DNA from: Aurantiochytrium sp. KH105
Lineage: Eukaryota > Sar > Bigyra > Thraustochytrida > Thraustochytriidae
Length of the DNA: 64,000 nucleotides
Direction: 5' to 3'
Assembly (NCBI GenBank): GCA_003116975.1
Contig: BGKB01000144.1
Location: forward strand, 1 to 64,000
Shown here: positions 9,897 to 20,122 of the stretch, piece by piece
Layout: each line of letters starts with the position of its first letter
Numbering within the stretch: the first letter of the stretch is position 1
Made by a program: the position numbers and the translations under genes
Notes under the pieces: generated by a model
Database searches by the model: none
What the model was told of the DNA's origin: nothing
The model's input: only the letters and a program-made list of their open reading frames with translations

Positions 9897-12434
9897 TTAA
9901 GCCTCTCCTAGGTTTGCACTCGAAGAAGCAGCTGCTGTTTGCCATCGCAAACTGCGATTGTGAGATTTGCAAAACTTTGTGCTTCCCGCCGCCGAGTTTG
10001 GACACGCTCTTGCCTCGCAGCGTCTCCCGCCTCCATGATAGACACAAAAATCGGTCGCCCCTTGAGCCGAGCTCGTGCACGCATCAGCTTGGCACCGTCG
10101 TCCTCCTCCATGAAGAATGCAAAATTGTGTGCTCCCTGCGGCGGCTTTTCTACACGTGGGTTTTCGGCAACGCCTACCCCCTCCGTGCGCGACGCAAAAT
10201 CTGGTCTTGCTTCGAGCCGAGCTCGAGCATCCTGGAGCTTGGCAGCGGTCGCCGCCTCCGTGGGCAATGCATAACATCATTTTTCCCTGGGCCGAACTCG
10301 AGCATCCTGGTTCTTTGCAGCGCCGACCGCCCCCATGTGATTTGCATTTCCCCCCAAAACTAGCTTGCTTGGGGCAACCTTCCTCCTCGCAACGGCGTTG
10401 CCCACCATGCTTGGCGCAGCGATTCTTGGTCCCAGCTTTGCGTTTGCACTCTGGAACGCAGCATACTTGTAAGAGCACCAAGGGTTGCTCCTTGTCTCGA
10501 GTCTCTCGTCTGCCCCGTTTCGCACGTTGCTCAGGCCGGTATTCTCCTTCCTCATCGCTGCTGTCAAGTGCTTCGCTGGTTGCTCGTTGCCTATTAGGTT
10601 TTGCGCGCCGTGTCGGTTGAAAGAGCTCGTCTTCGTCGCTACTGTCCAGCATTTCGCTCGCGGCACTTTGTCTATCAAATTCGGCGGGTGGCTCGGGCTG
10701 AAAGGTCTCGTCATCTCCGCTGCTGTCCAAGGGTTCACTCCCCGAATCGCTGCCTGCTGACGCGGCTATCATCTTGCTCGTGCTTTGACGAGGACGCAGA
10801 ACGCGAGTACTAGCGCGTCGGTCGACGATGTCATCCGAGTGGAGATCCTCTGCAACTGGGCGCCTCTTGGAGGCGCGTGTAGGCCGCGATGATTGGGTTG
10901 TGATAGTCTTACGCCTTTTTCTGTTCGGGCTTGGTTTGCGCCCTTGATCTATGGATTTTCCAACGATTGTGGACGAGGTCGAGGACGAGGACGAGGTCGA
11001 GGAAGTTGACAAAACGCCTGCAGGGGTGGAGTGACGGGAACGTACATGGGTGTTACGAATGTGCTTTGGCGCGAACTTTCCTTTCACTCTCGGTCTCTCA
11101 TCATCTTCGGAGTCACAATCATCTCGTAGAGTCCTTGTTTTCTGTGTCTTGGCTTTAATGTTGACGTGTTTGTTTCGATTTTCCCCCGTCCTCTTGCTGA
11201 CTGGATTATCTTCTCGTTTGACGGCCTCAGGCTTCACAAGAACTTGTGCTCCGTCAACATTGCCTATGACCTTGACGTCTACCTTGGTCTCTTTTGTCTC
11301 GGATTTAATGTTGACCTGAACGACTTGTTGACTCCCTGCACATTTTTCAGCGAAGGACTTTGTCAGTCTCTTGGTGTCGTCTTTTTCTGCATCGTCGCCT
11401 TCGACCCTTGCATTGGTCCCGGTGTCATCCGTGTCGTTGTTTTTGGCGTCCAGATTGGTCTCTGAGTCATTTGTTTCGGTCTTTACATGTACTTTTCTTT
11501 CGTTGGTCTCGGACTTCACAGAAAGTTGTGCTTCTTCATCAACTTTGGCGTCTGTATCGTCTGCGAAGCCTTCGGGCAAGTCTGACGCAGCCTTACTGGT
11601 AGCTGTACTATCCTCGTTGACTTGAGTCCTTTGCTCCACTTCCGCGTCAAAGACTCCTGGGTCATTTGCTTCGGTCTTGACAGCATTCTTTGCTTCGCTG
11701 TCTTCGGTGTTCATCGATATCTCGGTCGCGTTGTCGTCATTCATCGTTTTAGTTTCGATCTTGTTGTCCTCGAGTTTCACCCTCGCTTGAGTCATTTGCT
11801 TGTCCTTGGCATTTTTTCTGGCTGGGGAGCTATCAGTTTTGTCATTGTTCTGAGCGTTTTTTACGTCTTTGGCATCCGCGTGAGTTACCGTCTCGTTCAT
11901 TTCGGTTTTCGTCTTGTCCTCCTTGTCAGTATCGTTGGGCCCTGATTTGGCTGCAGGGGCCTCAGCCATGTTTGCTTCCGCCTTCACGTTGATGTTTATT
12001 TTGTGTTTCTCATTCGTCTCTCCGGAGGCCTCGTGCCTTTCATTTGTCTCGGTGTTGATGGCTCCCTTTTCGATCTTCTCACCTTGGGTTTCAAGATGCG
12101 TGTTTTCTTCGCCACATTCTTTTGTGTCTTCGCGCTCGATGCTGTCGTTTTCAACGTTGTCGTTGTGTTGGCCAAGGTCCCCTCTCGATTCTTTGGGTGA
12201 CGTCGGGTTCGATGGTGTCTCATCGTTGGTTTCTGGGGATGATGGCGGTGACAAGGATGAGGGAGGTGAGTCTCCAAGACCGGGAGTCGCCACGTCCCCA
12301 CTAGCGCTCTGCGCGCGCTCCGAGACATTCTTCTGAAGAAAGCTCCCAAAGAAGGACGCTGCTCCGGCATTTTCAACTCCATCTTTTGCTTGCGCATGCT
12401 TGGCCGCGCGACGCGCACCGGGCGCAGGCGGCAT
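9897..12434 (-). CDS. large protein with seven C-terminal WRKY19-like Cys/His repeats
   Basis: Product is 845 residues from the ATG at 12434 (MPPAPGARRAAKHAQ); the frame remains open further upstream but without a better start. Residues ~60-520 are charged and low complexity with degenerate repeats of the form VK(S/T)ETN, rich in Asn, Thr, Glu, Lys. A Lys/Arg-rich SPNRKRRKT stretch could be a nuclear localisation signal. Three tandem ~25-residue acidic repeats (LDSSDEDE...) follow. The C-terminus holds seven tandem units of pattern C-x4-C-x9/10-C-x2-H linked by HGGGRRC, as in plant WRKY19-like and stramenopile proteins; probably zinc-binding, possibly DNA- or protein-binding. A sister gene is at 44783. 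Function unproven. Confidence 0.85.
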   Translation of the reverse strand: MPPAPGARRAAKHAQAKDGVENAGAASFFGSFLQKNVSERAQSASGDVATPGLGDSPPSSLSPPSSPETNDETPSNPTSPKESRGDLGQHNDNVENDSIEREDTKECGEENTHLETQGEKIEKGAINTETNERHEASGETNEKHKININVKAEANMAEAPAAKSGPNDTDKEDKTKTEMNETVTHADAKDVKNAQNNDKTDSSPARKNAKDKQMTQARVKLEDNKIETKTMNDDNATEISMNTEDSEAKNAVKTEANDPGVFDAEVEQRTQVNEDSTATSKAASDLPEGFADDTDAKVDEEAQLSVKSETNERKVHVKTETNDSETNLDAKNNDTDDTGTNARVEGDDAEKDDTKRLTKSFAEKCAGSQQVVQVNIKSETKETKVDVKVIGNVDGAQVLVKPEAVKREDNPVSKRTGENRNKHVNIKAKTQKTRTLRDDCDSEDDERPRVKGKFAPKHIRNTHVRSRHSTPAGVLSTSSTSSSSSTSSTIVGKSIDQGRKPSPNRKRRKTITTQSSRPTRASKRRPVAEDLHSDDIVDRRASTRVLRPRQSTSKMIAASAGSDSGSEPLDSSGDDETFQPEPPAEFDRQSAASEMLDSSDEDELFQPTRRAKPNRQRATSEALDSSDEEGEYRPEQRAKRGRRETRDKEQPLVLLQVCCVPECKRKAGTKNRCAKHGGQRRCEEEGCPKQASFGGKCKSHGGGRRCKEPGCSSSAQGKMMLCIAHGGGDRCQAPGCSSSARSKTRFCVAHGGGRRCRKPTCRKAAAGSTQFCILHGGGRRCQADACTSSAQGATDFCVYHGGGRRCEARACPNSAAGSTKFCKSHNRSLRWQTAAASSSANLGEA
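9940..10475 (-). repeat. seven tandem Cys/His (HGGGRRC) coding repeats
   Basis: Within the gene at 9897-12434. Each unit of about 72-75 bp encodes C-x4-C-x9/10-C-x2-H-GGGRR. The last unit diverges after HNRS. The repeats are similar at the DNA level too, which suggests expansion by tandem duplication. Confidence 0.85.
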
Positions 12435-13197
12435 CGTCCAGAAGGGGCGTGATGAGTGCCCACTATCTGGCAGCCTCGTTTGCGCTCCGCACCAGCCGGT
12501 GTGGCGGTGCAAGAGCAGAGAGAATAATGTTTCTGTGTGCATGTGCATGAATTGGGAAAAAACAAAACAAAAACAAAAGAGTCAAAAAGAGCAACGAAAA
12601 TGTGGTGGCAGGTGACCCGTAGATCTTGCTGCCAAGTTCCGCGAGCGGTAGGTTGAGATATCTATCGAATCGAAATTCCTTGTTGCAAGTCAAAGCTTTA
12701 CAAAAGTCATGTTTATTTTGCGGCAGAAAAACGACGCCTGCCCGCATTCGATTATACATGGCATGTGCGCGTGTGGACATGGCAGCAAGCAAACAAGCAA
12801 GCAAGCCAGAAAGCAAAAACAAAAGTTAGTATGGAGGCCGATTTTAGAATCAAGCACAAAGATGTGAACAAAGAAGAAGTATAGCGAGATGACGCGGACT
12901 ATTTCAATATGCAGCTCCCTTCGTTCATCCCTCTTTGTTTCATAGGCACGAGTATTCTCTTGGTACATGTGTGTTGTGGCCAGGTCGTCAATGGCTCGTC
13001 GTTCGTCTCTGATGCTCGCTGTCCTGGAAGCCTTTGAACGCCAGTTCTTTTGGACCCTCGTCGCCCATTCTTCCTCCATCCTTGCCTTATAGTAGTCACA
13101 AGAGGAGAGAGAGTCGCCAACTTTTTTGACCGAGACCTACCAGCGGCGCGACCCGACCGGTCCCGACCCAGCGGAAATCAATCCCTGATCGCTCAGT
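12435..13197. promoter_or_regulatory. shared divergent 5' region (zinc-repeat gene / DnaJ gene)
   Basis: 763 bp between divergent start codons. AT-richer than the genes. It contains an A-rich stretch at 12556-12600 and CAAGCAAG motifs at 12786-12804. No coding frame was supported. Confidence 0.5.
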
Positions 13198-13944
13198 ATG
13201 TTGCACTGCGCGGCGCAAAGACGGACTCGACTGGGCGCCGACGGCCCGCACGATTGCCTATGGCCGCGCCGCGGACTGGCGTCGTCGTCTTCTTCGTGGT
13301 GGTCACGAGATCGCGACGACGACGACGATGAAGAGGACGACCTCAACCGAGACTGGTATCGCGTCCTCGACGTGGAGCCTAACGCTGATGTGGCGGCCAT
13401 CAAAGCGGCATATCGTGCAAGAAGTAAGGAATGCCACCCCGACGTGAATCAAAGTCCCATGGCAGCGCGGAGTTTTCGCCGCGTACGTAAAGCGTACGAG
13501 GTGCTCTCATCACCCGTAAAGCGCAGAGAGTTCGATGCTCACTATCATTATCGTCAAGCTACGGGGATGGCAGGCGTCGAAGCGTCAATTCGCAAGCGGC
13601 GGCCTCGGACAGGAGTTGACCGCTTTGTCAACCATGCCGAGGCGTTTTTCAGCAAAAATTTGCGCTGGGCTTTTGTTGGGCTCTTGCCCTTGTGGATGGT
13701 CGTCTACGTGGGTGTCTCTACCTTGCAGACAAAGGACCCCAAACGATTTGATGGGACGGATGCTGCAACAAGTCGTACGCAGTCAAGTTCCTCGGGGGCT
13801 TTGCAACCCAAGGAGCGCATGGTTCGTGCTGGGCGAAGCACAAGAACGGGTGAGTGGCTTGAGCCAAATTCGTATGAGAATCTCCGCAAGCTCGGACCAA
13901 ACAAGCAGCTTCGCATGGTTCCAGAATCATGGGTCACCAAGTAA
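13198..13944 (+). CDS. DnaJ (Hsp40) domain protein with one membrane helix, probable mitochondrial
   Basis: Hsp70 co-chaperone that stimulates ATP hydrolysis through its J domain. Product is 248 residues. The J domain is at ~51-116 with the HPD motif at 80-82 (CHPDVNQ) and a basic helix after it. The N-terminus (MLHCAAQRRTRLG, few acids) resembles a mitochondrial presequence. A strongly acidic Asp/Glu run (39-48) separates it from the J domain. A hydrophobic segment at ~157-176 (WAFVGLLPLWMVVYVGVSTL) should anchor the protein, leaving a ~70-residue C-terminal tail. No Gly/Phe or zinc region, so it is a type III J protein. Start is the first ATG. Confidence 0.85.
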   Translation: MLHCAAQRRTRLGADGPHDCLWPRRGLASSSSSWWSRDRDDDDDEEDDLNRDWYRVLDVEPNADVAAIKAAYRARSKECHPDVNQSPMAARSFRRVRKAYEVLSSPVKRREFDAHYHYRQATGMAGVEASIRKRRPRTGVDRFVNHAEAFFSKNLRWAFVGLLPLWMVVYVGVSTLQTKDPKRFDGTDAATSRTQSSSSGALQPKERMVRAGRSTRTGEWLEPNSYENLRKLGPNKQLRMVPESWVTK

Positions 13945-16326
13945 GTAGACTAGGTTCTTGTCTTGCAAGGCCACGAATGTACGTGATCGCGTGAAGTCAT
14001 GGGTCTCTGTGCTCGGGGTATAGCCAAGCAATACTCGCGCTGCGTGCTGTGCTTTCATTTTATTGTAATAATTGCTGCGCTTTTTGTTTCCCCCTACATT
14101 TCCCTTCTTTTCCCCCTCGCGAGCATTATTACAAGCTACTCTGTTGCTTTCGCATTCGTATCAAGCTTTTTCGTGGTTGCGGCGGTGCTGCTCAAGCAGT
14201 GTTCCTTTTCCAATCCTTTCCTTTCGATCCATCGATGCATACATCACACTCCATAAAATGGCTGGTCACGGGCTGAAGCCTTTGTCTCAATGCCCCTCTT
14301 CGCCTGAGCAGGAGAATGGTGTTGTGTGAGAGAAAGTGCCGACCAGGTCTACTCGTACGCTCACTGAAATGAAGCGAAAATTCGAGACCAAAACTTGTAG
14401 AGGATGACGGAGAGGAGGGGGGGGGGGGGAGCGAGCAAGCTCAATTCCGTCAGAGCTTGCAATCGGATTTCTCGTGCCACCAACGCCATCTCTGCGCTTG
14501 CGCGGGAGACACTTTTGCGCCACTGTGTCCATGAACTCACAGTGTTGGTGCACACGAACGTGTCTCAACGGATGAATTTCCTCAATCCGCGCCTCGGGAG
14601 TCCTCGTGAGCTTGGCGTCTTCCACGGCTGCGGCATTCCTGCACGTTCCACTGTGGGCGAGCGATTCGCACCTCCCTCCCATCCGGGCCGCCAATGAACG
14701 AATGTATAGATGGATGCTGTTCCCGCTTCTCGGCCGGTCTCGGTGAGCATCCGTCCATCCTTTCGTTCGCCGGCCTCCGCTTCGCAGCTCTTGCTTCCCA
14801 ATTTTCTCTCTCTCCGGCGCTCCTCGGTCGGCCGGCGAGCAAGTTAGCTCCCTCGCTCGCTCGCGAGCCAAGGTAGTTTCTTTCTTTCATCCTTTGTCTC
14901 TGCGTCGATGTGCCTGCCTGCCTGATTGCCGCGGCCTAAAAAGCGGCAATGAACTTGGCGTTACTCGGCGCTGCGCTCGGCTCGCTGGCCCCGCTCTCGG
15001 CGAGGCCTCGTCGCTCGACTTCTCCCTTTTCTCCCCTTCTTTCGCCCGCTCTCGCTCCCTGCCGCTCGCCGCTGCGCATTTTCGCGGCGGATGCGGGCGA
15101 GCGGCGGGTCGATGGACCGACCGACCGCGCGGTGGAGGCAGAGCTCGCCTCGGAATGGCGTGGACGCGCCGCGAGCAAGCAAGCTGCTGCTGCAGCTGCA
15201 ACTGAGCGCCGAAAAGTTAACGCCGCGTAACAGCCAAATCGCGGTGCGCGGCGCGGCGACTACAAGTTTAAGCAGCGCGGAGACAGCGCAGCGCGGGCGC
15301 CGCCGGCAGAGCCGCAACCCGAGCGAGCGAGCGAGCGACGAGCGAGATCGCGCGCGGCACGCAGGCAGGCAGGCAGGCAGGCACGCAGGCAGGCGCGCGG
15401 CGCGGCGGGGCGCAGCGCCCAGGTACGTACGCGCGCGCGGGGGCGCTTGGCTTGGCTTGGCTTGGCTTGGCTTAGCTTGGCTTGGCCTGGTTGGCGCGTG
15501 AGCGAGCGGGCAGGGGACCAGGCCCGCGGGTCACTTCGCAGAATCGCCTGCGCGGCGCGGCGCGAGCCTGGCCGAACTCCACTCGCCGCCCGGATCCGGA
15601 CGCCGGCGGACTGGCAGACTGACAGCGCATCGCGTCGCAGCGCAGCGCATCGCAGCGCATCGCAGCGCGAGAGAGAGACTGGAGCGCGCTCGATCCTTCG
15701 TTCGTTCGTGCGTGCGTGCGTGCGTGCGTGCATTTTTGAATTTCTTCGTTCTCGCATTCGTTCGATCGTTCTTTCCGTTCCATTCCAGACGTTCCCCCTC
15801 CTCCTCCTCCTCCTCCTCCCTCTCAAGCGCGCACACTCGCACACACATACGCATCTGGGAGAAAGCAGGGGCGGGGCGCCAGAGGGGACCGAGCGCGCGC
15901 GTCGCGCGGGGCGTTTCGCCTGGAGAGGCCGCGGCAGACCCGCCGTTTCTTTCTTTCTTTCTTGTTTTCTTTCGCGCGCTCCACGCCGCGAGTCCGGCGC
16001 CCACCAGAGCAAGCCGGCTGCGCGCGGCGAGCGGGGGAAGGAAAGGCGGAGCGCTTTGACCGGCAGGTTGGCCTTCGGCCGCGGCGCGGGCAGTCGTCGA
16101 AGAGGAGGCCGCGAGCGAGACGCGGGGACTCTTTTTCGTTCCTCTTTCTTCATTGGCTTGCGGGACACAGCACAGAGCAGAGGCCCGACCCACCCACCCA
16201 CGACGCGAGTCCTGCTGAGCAAGCGGGCGAGCGAGCGAGCAAGCAAACACCCAGTGCACCCAGCCGGTCACGCAGGGCAGGCAGCGAGACAGCGAGGCAG
16301 CGAGGCAGCGCTAGAGATTGGCGAGG
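13945..16326. other. 2.4-kb intergenic, low-complexity, no supported gene
   Basis: First ~400 bp is T-rich (3' UTR of the DnaJ gene). The rest is very GC-rich with simple repeats: a G run at 14418-14429, GCAG/GCAGGCAG near 15361-15394, GGCTT units at 15448-15486, GCATCGCA units at 15625-15668, TGCG at 15706-15730, TCC at 15798-15819, and CTTT near 15948-15973. Open frames on both strands reflect base composition. The final part, including GAGCAAGCAAAC at 16236-16250, probably is promoter and 5' UTR of the phosphatase gene. Confidence 0.5.
15448..15486. repeat. GGCTT pentanucleotide tandem repeat
   Basis: About eight GCTTG/GGCTT units, one changed to TTAGC, inside the GC-rich gap before the phosphatase gene. 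Confidence 0.8.
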
Positions 16327-18276
16327 ATGGCGTCCTTCGTCCCGCGCGTAGGCGAGGTCGTGTATGTGCAGCAGCAGGAGGAGAAGGAGCCCGCCGTGCG
16401 GGGTGTTGTCCGGTTCTTTGGCGCGACCTCGTTCAAGGCAGGCAACTGGGTCGGCGTCGAGCTGGAAAGGGCCGACGGTAAGAACGACGGCTCCGTCAAT
16501 GGCGTCAAGTACTTTAAGTGCAAGCTCGGTCATGGGTTGTTTGTGCGTCCTTGCATGCTGCTCACCGAGACCGAGGCCCTACAAAAGCACACGGAGAAAC
16601 TATCCATGAGTGATATCGCCTCGGGCGCCGAGGACGAGGAACACAAGTCCGGCGATGGCAGCTCCTCCTCCTCCAACACCACCGCCAACAAGACCACGAT
16701 CGCTGGCTCCACGTCGTCAGCGTCCTCCAGAGGGGGACAGCAGAGCGTGGAGGTTTGGTTCGAAGTTGAGGCGCGCGCCTTCATCTTCAACAAGAGCAAC
16801 AATCAATGGATTGAACTCGGCGCTGGCATGGCCAAGTTCGCCTGGGACAAGGCCGCGCGCAAGATCGCTCTCGGACTTACCGACGAGGATCACTCGCGAA
16901 AGTGCATTAGCCATCTTGTCGACCCGCACACGAAGATCGACATGCCCAACATTGTGTCGCAGCAGAGCTGGGTCTTTCGCGCAAGTCGGCAGTTGGACCC
17001 TCACACGAAGGATGTGCTCTGTCTCCAGTTCTCCACCGTCACCATCGCCTCCGACTTTGTCGAGACACTCGAAGAAAAGCGCGCCAATTTTGCGGCCGTC
17101 ATTGGAAAGGTGGCCTCCGCGCGGAAGAAGCAGCGCGCCGACAAGAACGGCGACGACGCAGACGCTACCCGCGTGATGCGCAGGAGACTCACAGTTTCGG
17201 GCAGCAACCCGAATCTTGACGGCCATCAGCCCGGAGCTCACAAGGACAAGAATTCTCCTTCGCCCTCGACGACCAGGACATTGCGCGCAGGCGAAATCGG
17301 TACGTGGAATCTCTCTTCCGAGGACGACGACGAAGCCAGCGCGGCTGCGGGAGCAACGTCCAAGAATGGTGTCGAAGTTGTCGCCTTCTCGGGCGTTTCG
17401 CGCAAGGGACTGGCGCCTTACAACCCCGACAAGCAGAACCAGGACTCGGTCGTGATGCAGCAGCTTCCTGTAAATGGCTATTGCAATGGGGAACTCCTTC
17501 TCTGCGTGTTTGACGGCCACGGTGAGAACGGCCACCATGTGTCCCGGCGCTTTGCGGCAAGACTGTCCACCGTGCTTTCCTCGGCGCCCAAGTTTGCGCA
17601 GGACGAATTTACTGGCAGTGTTCTAGCAGACGCCCTCATCACCATTGAGAACGAGCTTATTCAGGACCGCACAATCGACACGACGCTTTCCGGCACGACC
17701 GCAGTCGTGACGATTTTGCGCGGCAGCACGCTTTTCGTGGCTAACATCGGCGACTCGCGCATTGCCAAGGGCGTCTACAAGAAGGACAAGAATGGAGTTT
17801 ATCCTCAGCCTGGTCGTGGCCGCATCTATGCCGAAAATCTTTCCGAGGACCACAAGCCTGATCTCGAGCGCGAGCGTAACCGTATTGTCAAGGCCGGCGG
17901 TCGCGTGTTTGCCATGAAATATGACGACGGCATTGACGGTCCGGCTCGTGTTTGGCTCTCCTATGCTGATATGCCCGGTCTCGCCATGTCTCGCTCACTA
18001 TGCGACACCATTGGCAAGGAGGCTGGTGTGGTGTCTCACGCTGAGCTTTTTGCGCACGAGCTGCAACCTGGTCGCGACAAGTTCATTGTTCTTGCCACCG
18101 ACGGTCTCTGGGAGTTTATGAGTTCGCAGGAAGTCTGCGATATCATTGCGCGGCACGTGGTGGACGCTGACCCGCGCACAGCCATCTCGGAGCTTGTGCG
18201 CGAGTCAAACAAGCGCTGGCAAAACGAAGAGCCTGTCATTGACGACACCACCATTGTTGTCGCCTTCTTCAAGTAG
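16327..18276 (+). CDS. CAP-Gly / PH-like / PP2C phosphatase fusion protein
   Basis: Product is 649 residues. Residues ~25-78 are a CAP-Gly domain ([31 protein letters not shown]), a fold that binds microtubule plus-end or EEY/F tails. Residues ~140-250 ([27 protein letters not shown]) resemble a RanBD1/EVH1 PH-fold. Residues ~355-649 are a metal-dependent Ser/Thr phosphatase of the PP2C family: [36 protein letters not shown] and DDTTIVV carry the metal-binding Asp residues. All signature residues are present, so it should be active. Ser-rich and acidic linkers separate the domains. Start is the ATG at 16327, at the beginning of the CAP-Gly homology; the open frame just upstream offers only a TTG. 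I know of no described protein with this order. Confidence 0.9.
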   Translation: MASFVPRVGEVVYVQQQEEKEPAVRGVVRFFGATSFKAGNWVGVELERADGKNDGSVNGVKYFKCKLGHGLFVRPCMLLTETEALQKHTEKLSMSDIASGAEDEEHKSGDGSSSSSNTTANKTTIAGSTSSASSRGGQQSVEVWFEVEARAFIFNKSNNQWIELGAGMAKFAWDKAARKIALGLTDEDHSRKCISHLVDPHTKIDMPNIVSQQSWVFRASRQLDPHTKDVLCLQFSTVTIASDFVETLEEKRANFAAVIGKVASARKKQRADKNGDDADATRVMRRRLTVSGSNPNLDGHQPGAHKDKNSPSPSTTRTLRAGEIGTWNLSSEDDDEASAAAGATSKNGVEVVAFSGVSRKGLAPYNPDKQNQDSVVMQQLPVNGYCNGELLLCVFDGHGENGHHVSRRFAARLSTVLSSAPKFAQDEFTGSVLADALITIENELIQDRTIDTTLSGTTAVVTILRGSTLFVANIGDSRIAKGVYKKDKNGVYPQPGRGRIYAENLSEDHKPDLERERNRIVKAGGRVFAMKYDDGIDGPARVWLSYADMPGLAMSRSLCDTIGKEAGVVSHAELFAHELQPGRDKFIVLATDGLWEFMSSQEVCDIIARHVVDADPRTAISELVRESNKRWQNEEPVIDDTTIVVAFFK

Positions 18277-18714
18277 AGGGTTTCTCGGCCCACAGGCATG
18301 CAGCAAGCACACGAGGCTGCCTGACTGTGCCTCACCTTTCGACAGGTTCGCGTGCCGCGAGTGTGTCTCGTATCGTGTCTCATCCCCTTTTGTCCATTTT
18401 TTGGGGAGCGCGAATCTCTCGGGCACTGCCAAGCAATTTAGCAAAGCTTTCATTGTGAGAACAAATAAGACAAGCGAAGAGCTCTAGAGAGCGGCTACTT
18501 TGCGTCGGCGCAGACCAAATGTTGTCGGAAACAAAAGCAAAGAAAATGGCGCGCAAACTACGTTCGTCTTCATTCAATTACGTCAAATCTCCCAGGGCGG
18601 ATGCTAGCTAGCTAGGCCTAGATAGATATATAACAAAAACCTGGATATAATCCCCTGGACCTCGACCAGCAAACACTTTTGCATCTTGCCGTCATTTTGC
18701 AAAGCAAATATTCG
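18277..18714. other. intergenic, convergent 3' ends
   Basis: 438 bp between the phosphatase stop and the stop of the minus-strand gene. AT-rich around 18590-18650 (CTAGCTAGC and TAGATAGATATA). Nothing coding was seen. Confidence 0.55.
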
Positions 18715-19410
18715 TTACGAGGATGTGGACGAAGAAGTTTCCCTTGCGTCTTTGGCAATGACGCTGTCAACCTCTTGGGTGTCAAAAAATCGATTGCGAA
18801 ATGCGTATCTTGTCACGAGATCCGGAAGCGGGTATGTGCGCTTGACAATCTTGTGATTCTGGTAGACAAAGCCGACTGCCTGGCGGTGCACAATAAGCGC
18901 CGTGCGCGCATTCTCGGCAGCCTGCAACTTGCCGTTAAAGTCACGTGCAGCCATTAATAGACGGTGCTTGTCCTCAAAAGTTGGCTGCCGACCTGTACTC
19001 TTGAGGCGAAGAAAGGCAGCGGCTTGGGTTTCGTAGGCATCTTGCGCCTTTTGCATCTCCTTCATCGCAGACAAGAGCTTTGAACCGGTTCTGCCCAGCG
19101 CCGCGGCGATTTCCTCTTGAACCTCCTGCTGCAGGCTAAGCAGCGATTCGGCTGGGTCTACCGAGGCAGCTCGCTCGGTCAAGTACACCTCTTCTTTGCC
19201 CTCGAGATCCTTTTGATGCAAGCTCATCGTCACGCGACCCCACGTGTTCGTCTTGCTGACAGGCTCGCCATCCTTTTTTGTCGCAAGACCTCGACCGTGC
19301 AGCACATTTATGCTCGGGAGAGTGCGGACCCAGGCACGACTCGGAAGCGACGCGCCGGTGTGACCTGTAGCTCCTCTAACGAGGCCACGCGCGCCGCGCA
19401 CGAGTACCAT
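18715..19410 (-). CDS. unrecognised protein with probable mitochondrial presequence
   Basis: 231 residues. I do not recognise the family. The N-terminus (MVLVRGARGLVRGATGHTGASLPSRAWVR) is Arg-rich and acid-free for about 45 residues, typical of a mitochondrial matrix presequence. The middle (residues ~85-175) is strongly helical and likely coiled coil (LLSLQQEVQEEIAAALG, then MKEMQKAQDAYETQAAAF). It ends in a Ser/Thr run. No membrane segment or catalytic motif was seen. The start codon lies inside the first copy of a duplicated block (19404-19740), so the 5' flank has been rearranged recently. Codon use fits neighbouring genes, which supports it as real. Confidence 0.75.
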   Translation of the reverse strand: MVLVRGARGLVRGATGHTGASLPSRAWVRTLPSINVLHGRGLATKKDGEPVSKTNTWGRVTMSLHQKDLEGKEEVYLTERAASVDPAESLLSLQQEVQEEIAAALGRTGSKLLSAMKEMQKAQDAYETQAAAFLRLKSTGRQPTFEDKHRLLMAARDFNGKLQAAENARTALIVHRQAVGFVYQNHKIVKRTYPLPDLVTRYAFRNRFFDTQEVDSVIAKDARETSSSTSS

Positions 19411-19740
19411 GCTCTATCGCGATCTGCACCAACCGACTGCAGCGCCCGCCCACCGAGATGATTGATTGATTTTCTGCCCAAGGCGAGTTGAAGGATTGAT
19501 TGAAGATTGATGACGACGGACTTTGCAACATTGCTCCGGTCTCGCTCCGGACTGCAAATGATGGTGGTACTACTACATACGCACTATGCTCGCTCGCGAT
19601 CTGCACCAGCTGGCCGACTGCAGCGCCCGCCCACCGAGATAATTGATTAATGTCCTGCTCAAAACGAGTTGAAGGATTGATTGATGATTGATGACGACGG
19701 ACTTTGCAACATTTCTCCGAACTGCAAAATGATGATGCAG
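19404..19740. repeat. two-copy direct repeat, ~177-bp spacing, over a gene 5' end
   Basis: Copy 1 (19404-~19565) and copy 2 (19581-~19740) share GCGATCTGCACCA, CCGACTGCAGCGCCCGCC, GAGTTGAAGGATTGATTGA and GATGACGACGGACTTTGCAA with small indels. Copy 1 includes the start codon of the minus-strand gene; the matching CAT is TAT in copy 2. It duplicates the 5' UTR or promoter of that gene. Confidence 0.88.
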
Positions 19741-19993
19741 GACACCCGGTCGACCGACCTGGGCACGACAAGCATTGCTTTTTCTAAATTGAAATATCTC
19801 TTTTGTTTTTCTTTGTTCAAGAGCGAACTAGAGGTGCCGGCCCCTCAGAGCTGTCCCCAAGAGAAACTTGACGAGCCATCACGGTTTTCATCCACCCCGT
19901 GCCCCAGCATCCCAACCACAGTCTTTCAAGGACGCTGTTCATTGTATTCAAAAGAAATGCGAATGGGACCCACCGGTATACAAAGCTCGACTC

Positions 19994-20100
19994 GACCACC
20001 ACTTTTCACCGTGAATGATAGAGCTGCAGGCTGGAGCTCAGCTTTTCGGTCAGAAGCGGATGTCGGCGGGGCAATGCAGAAAAAGGGAAAGCGTAGTAAG
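19994..20100 (-). pseudogene. degenerate partial duplicate of the reductase 3' end
   Basis: CCACCACTTTTCACC..GAATG, GAGCTGCAGG, GGTCAGAAGC, GGCGGGGC, GCAGA and GAAAGC match, in order, the last ~110 bp of the adjacent reductase gene (20120-20230) with substitutions and a short gap. On the minus strand it encodes a relic of IHGEKWW without the stop. It carries no other part of the gene, so it is a truncated tandem copy. Confidence 0.75.
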
Positions 20101-20122
20101 GAAGGCAGCTGAGCTCGCGACC

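Noticed and set aside
13999-14256. Hydrophobic 85-residue frame after the DnaJ gene
   Set aside because: Hydrophobicity comes from T-rich 3' UTR sequence; no conserved motif and irregular codon use.
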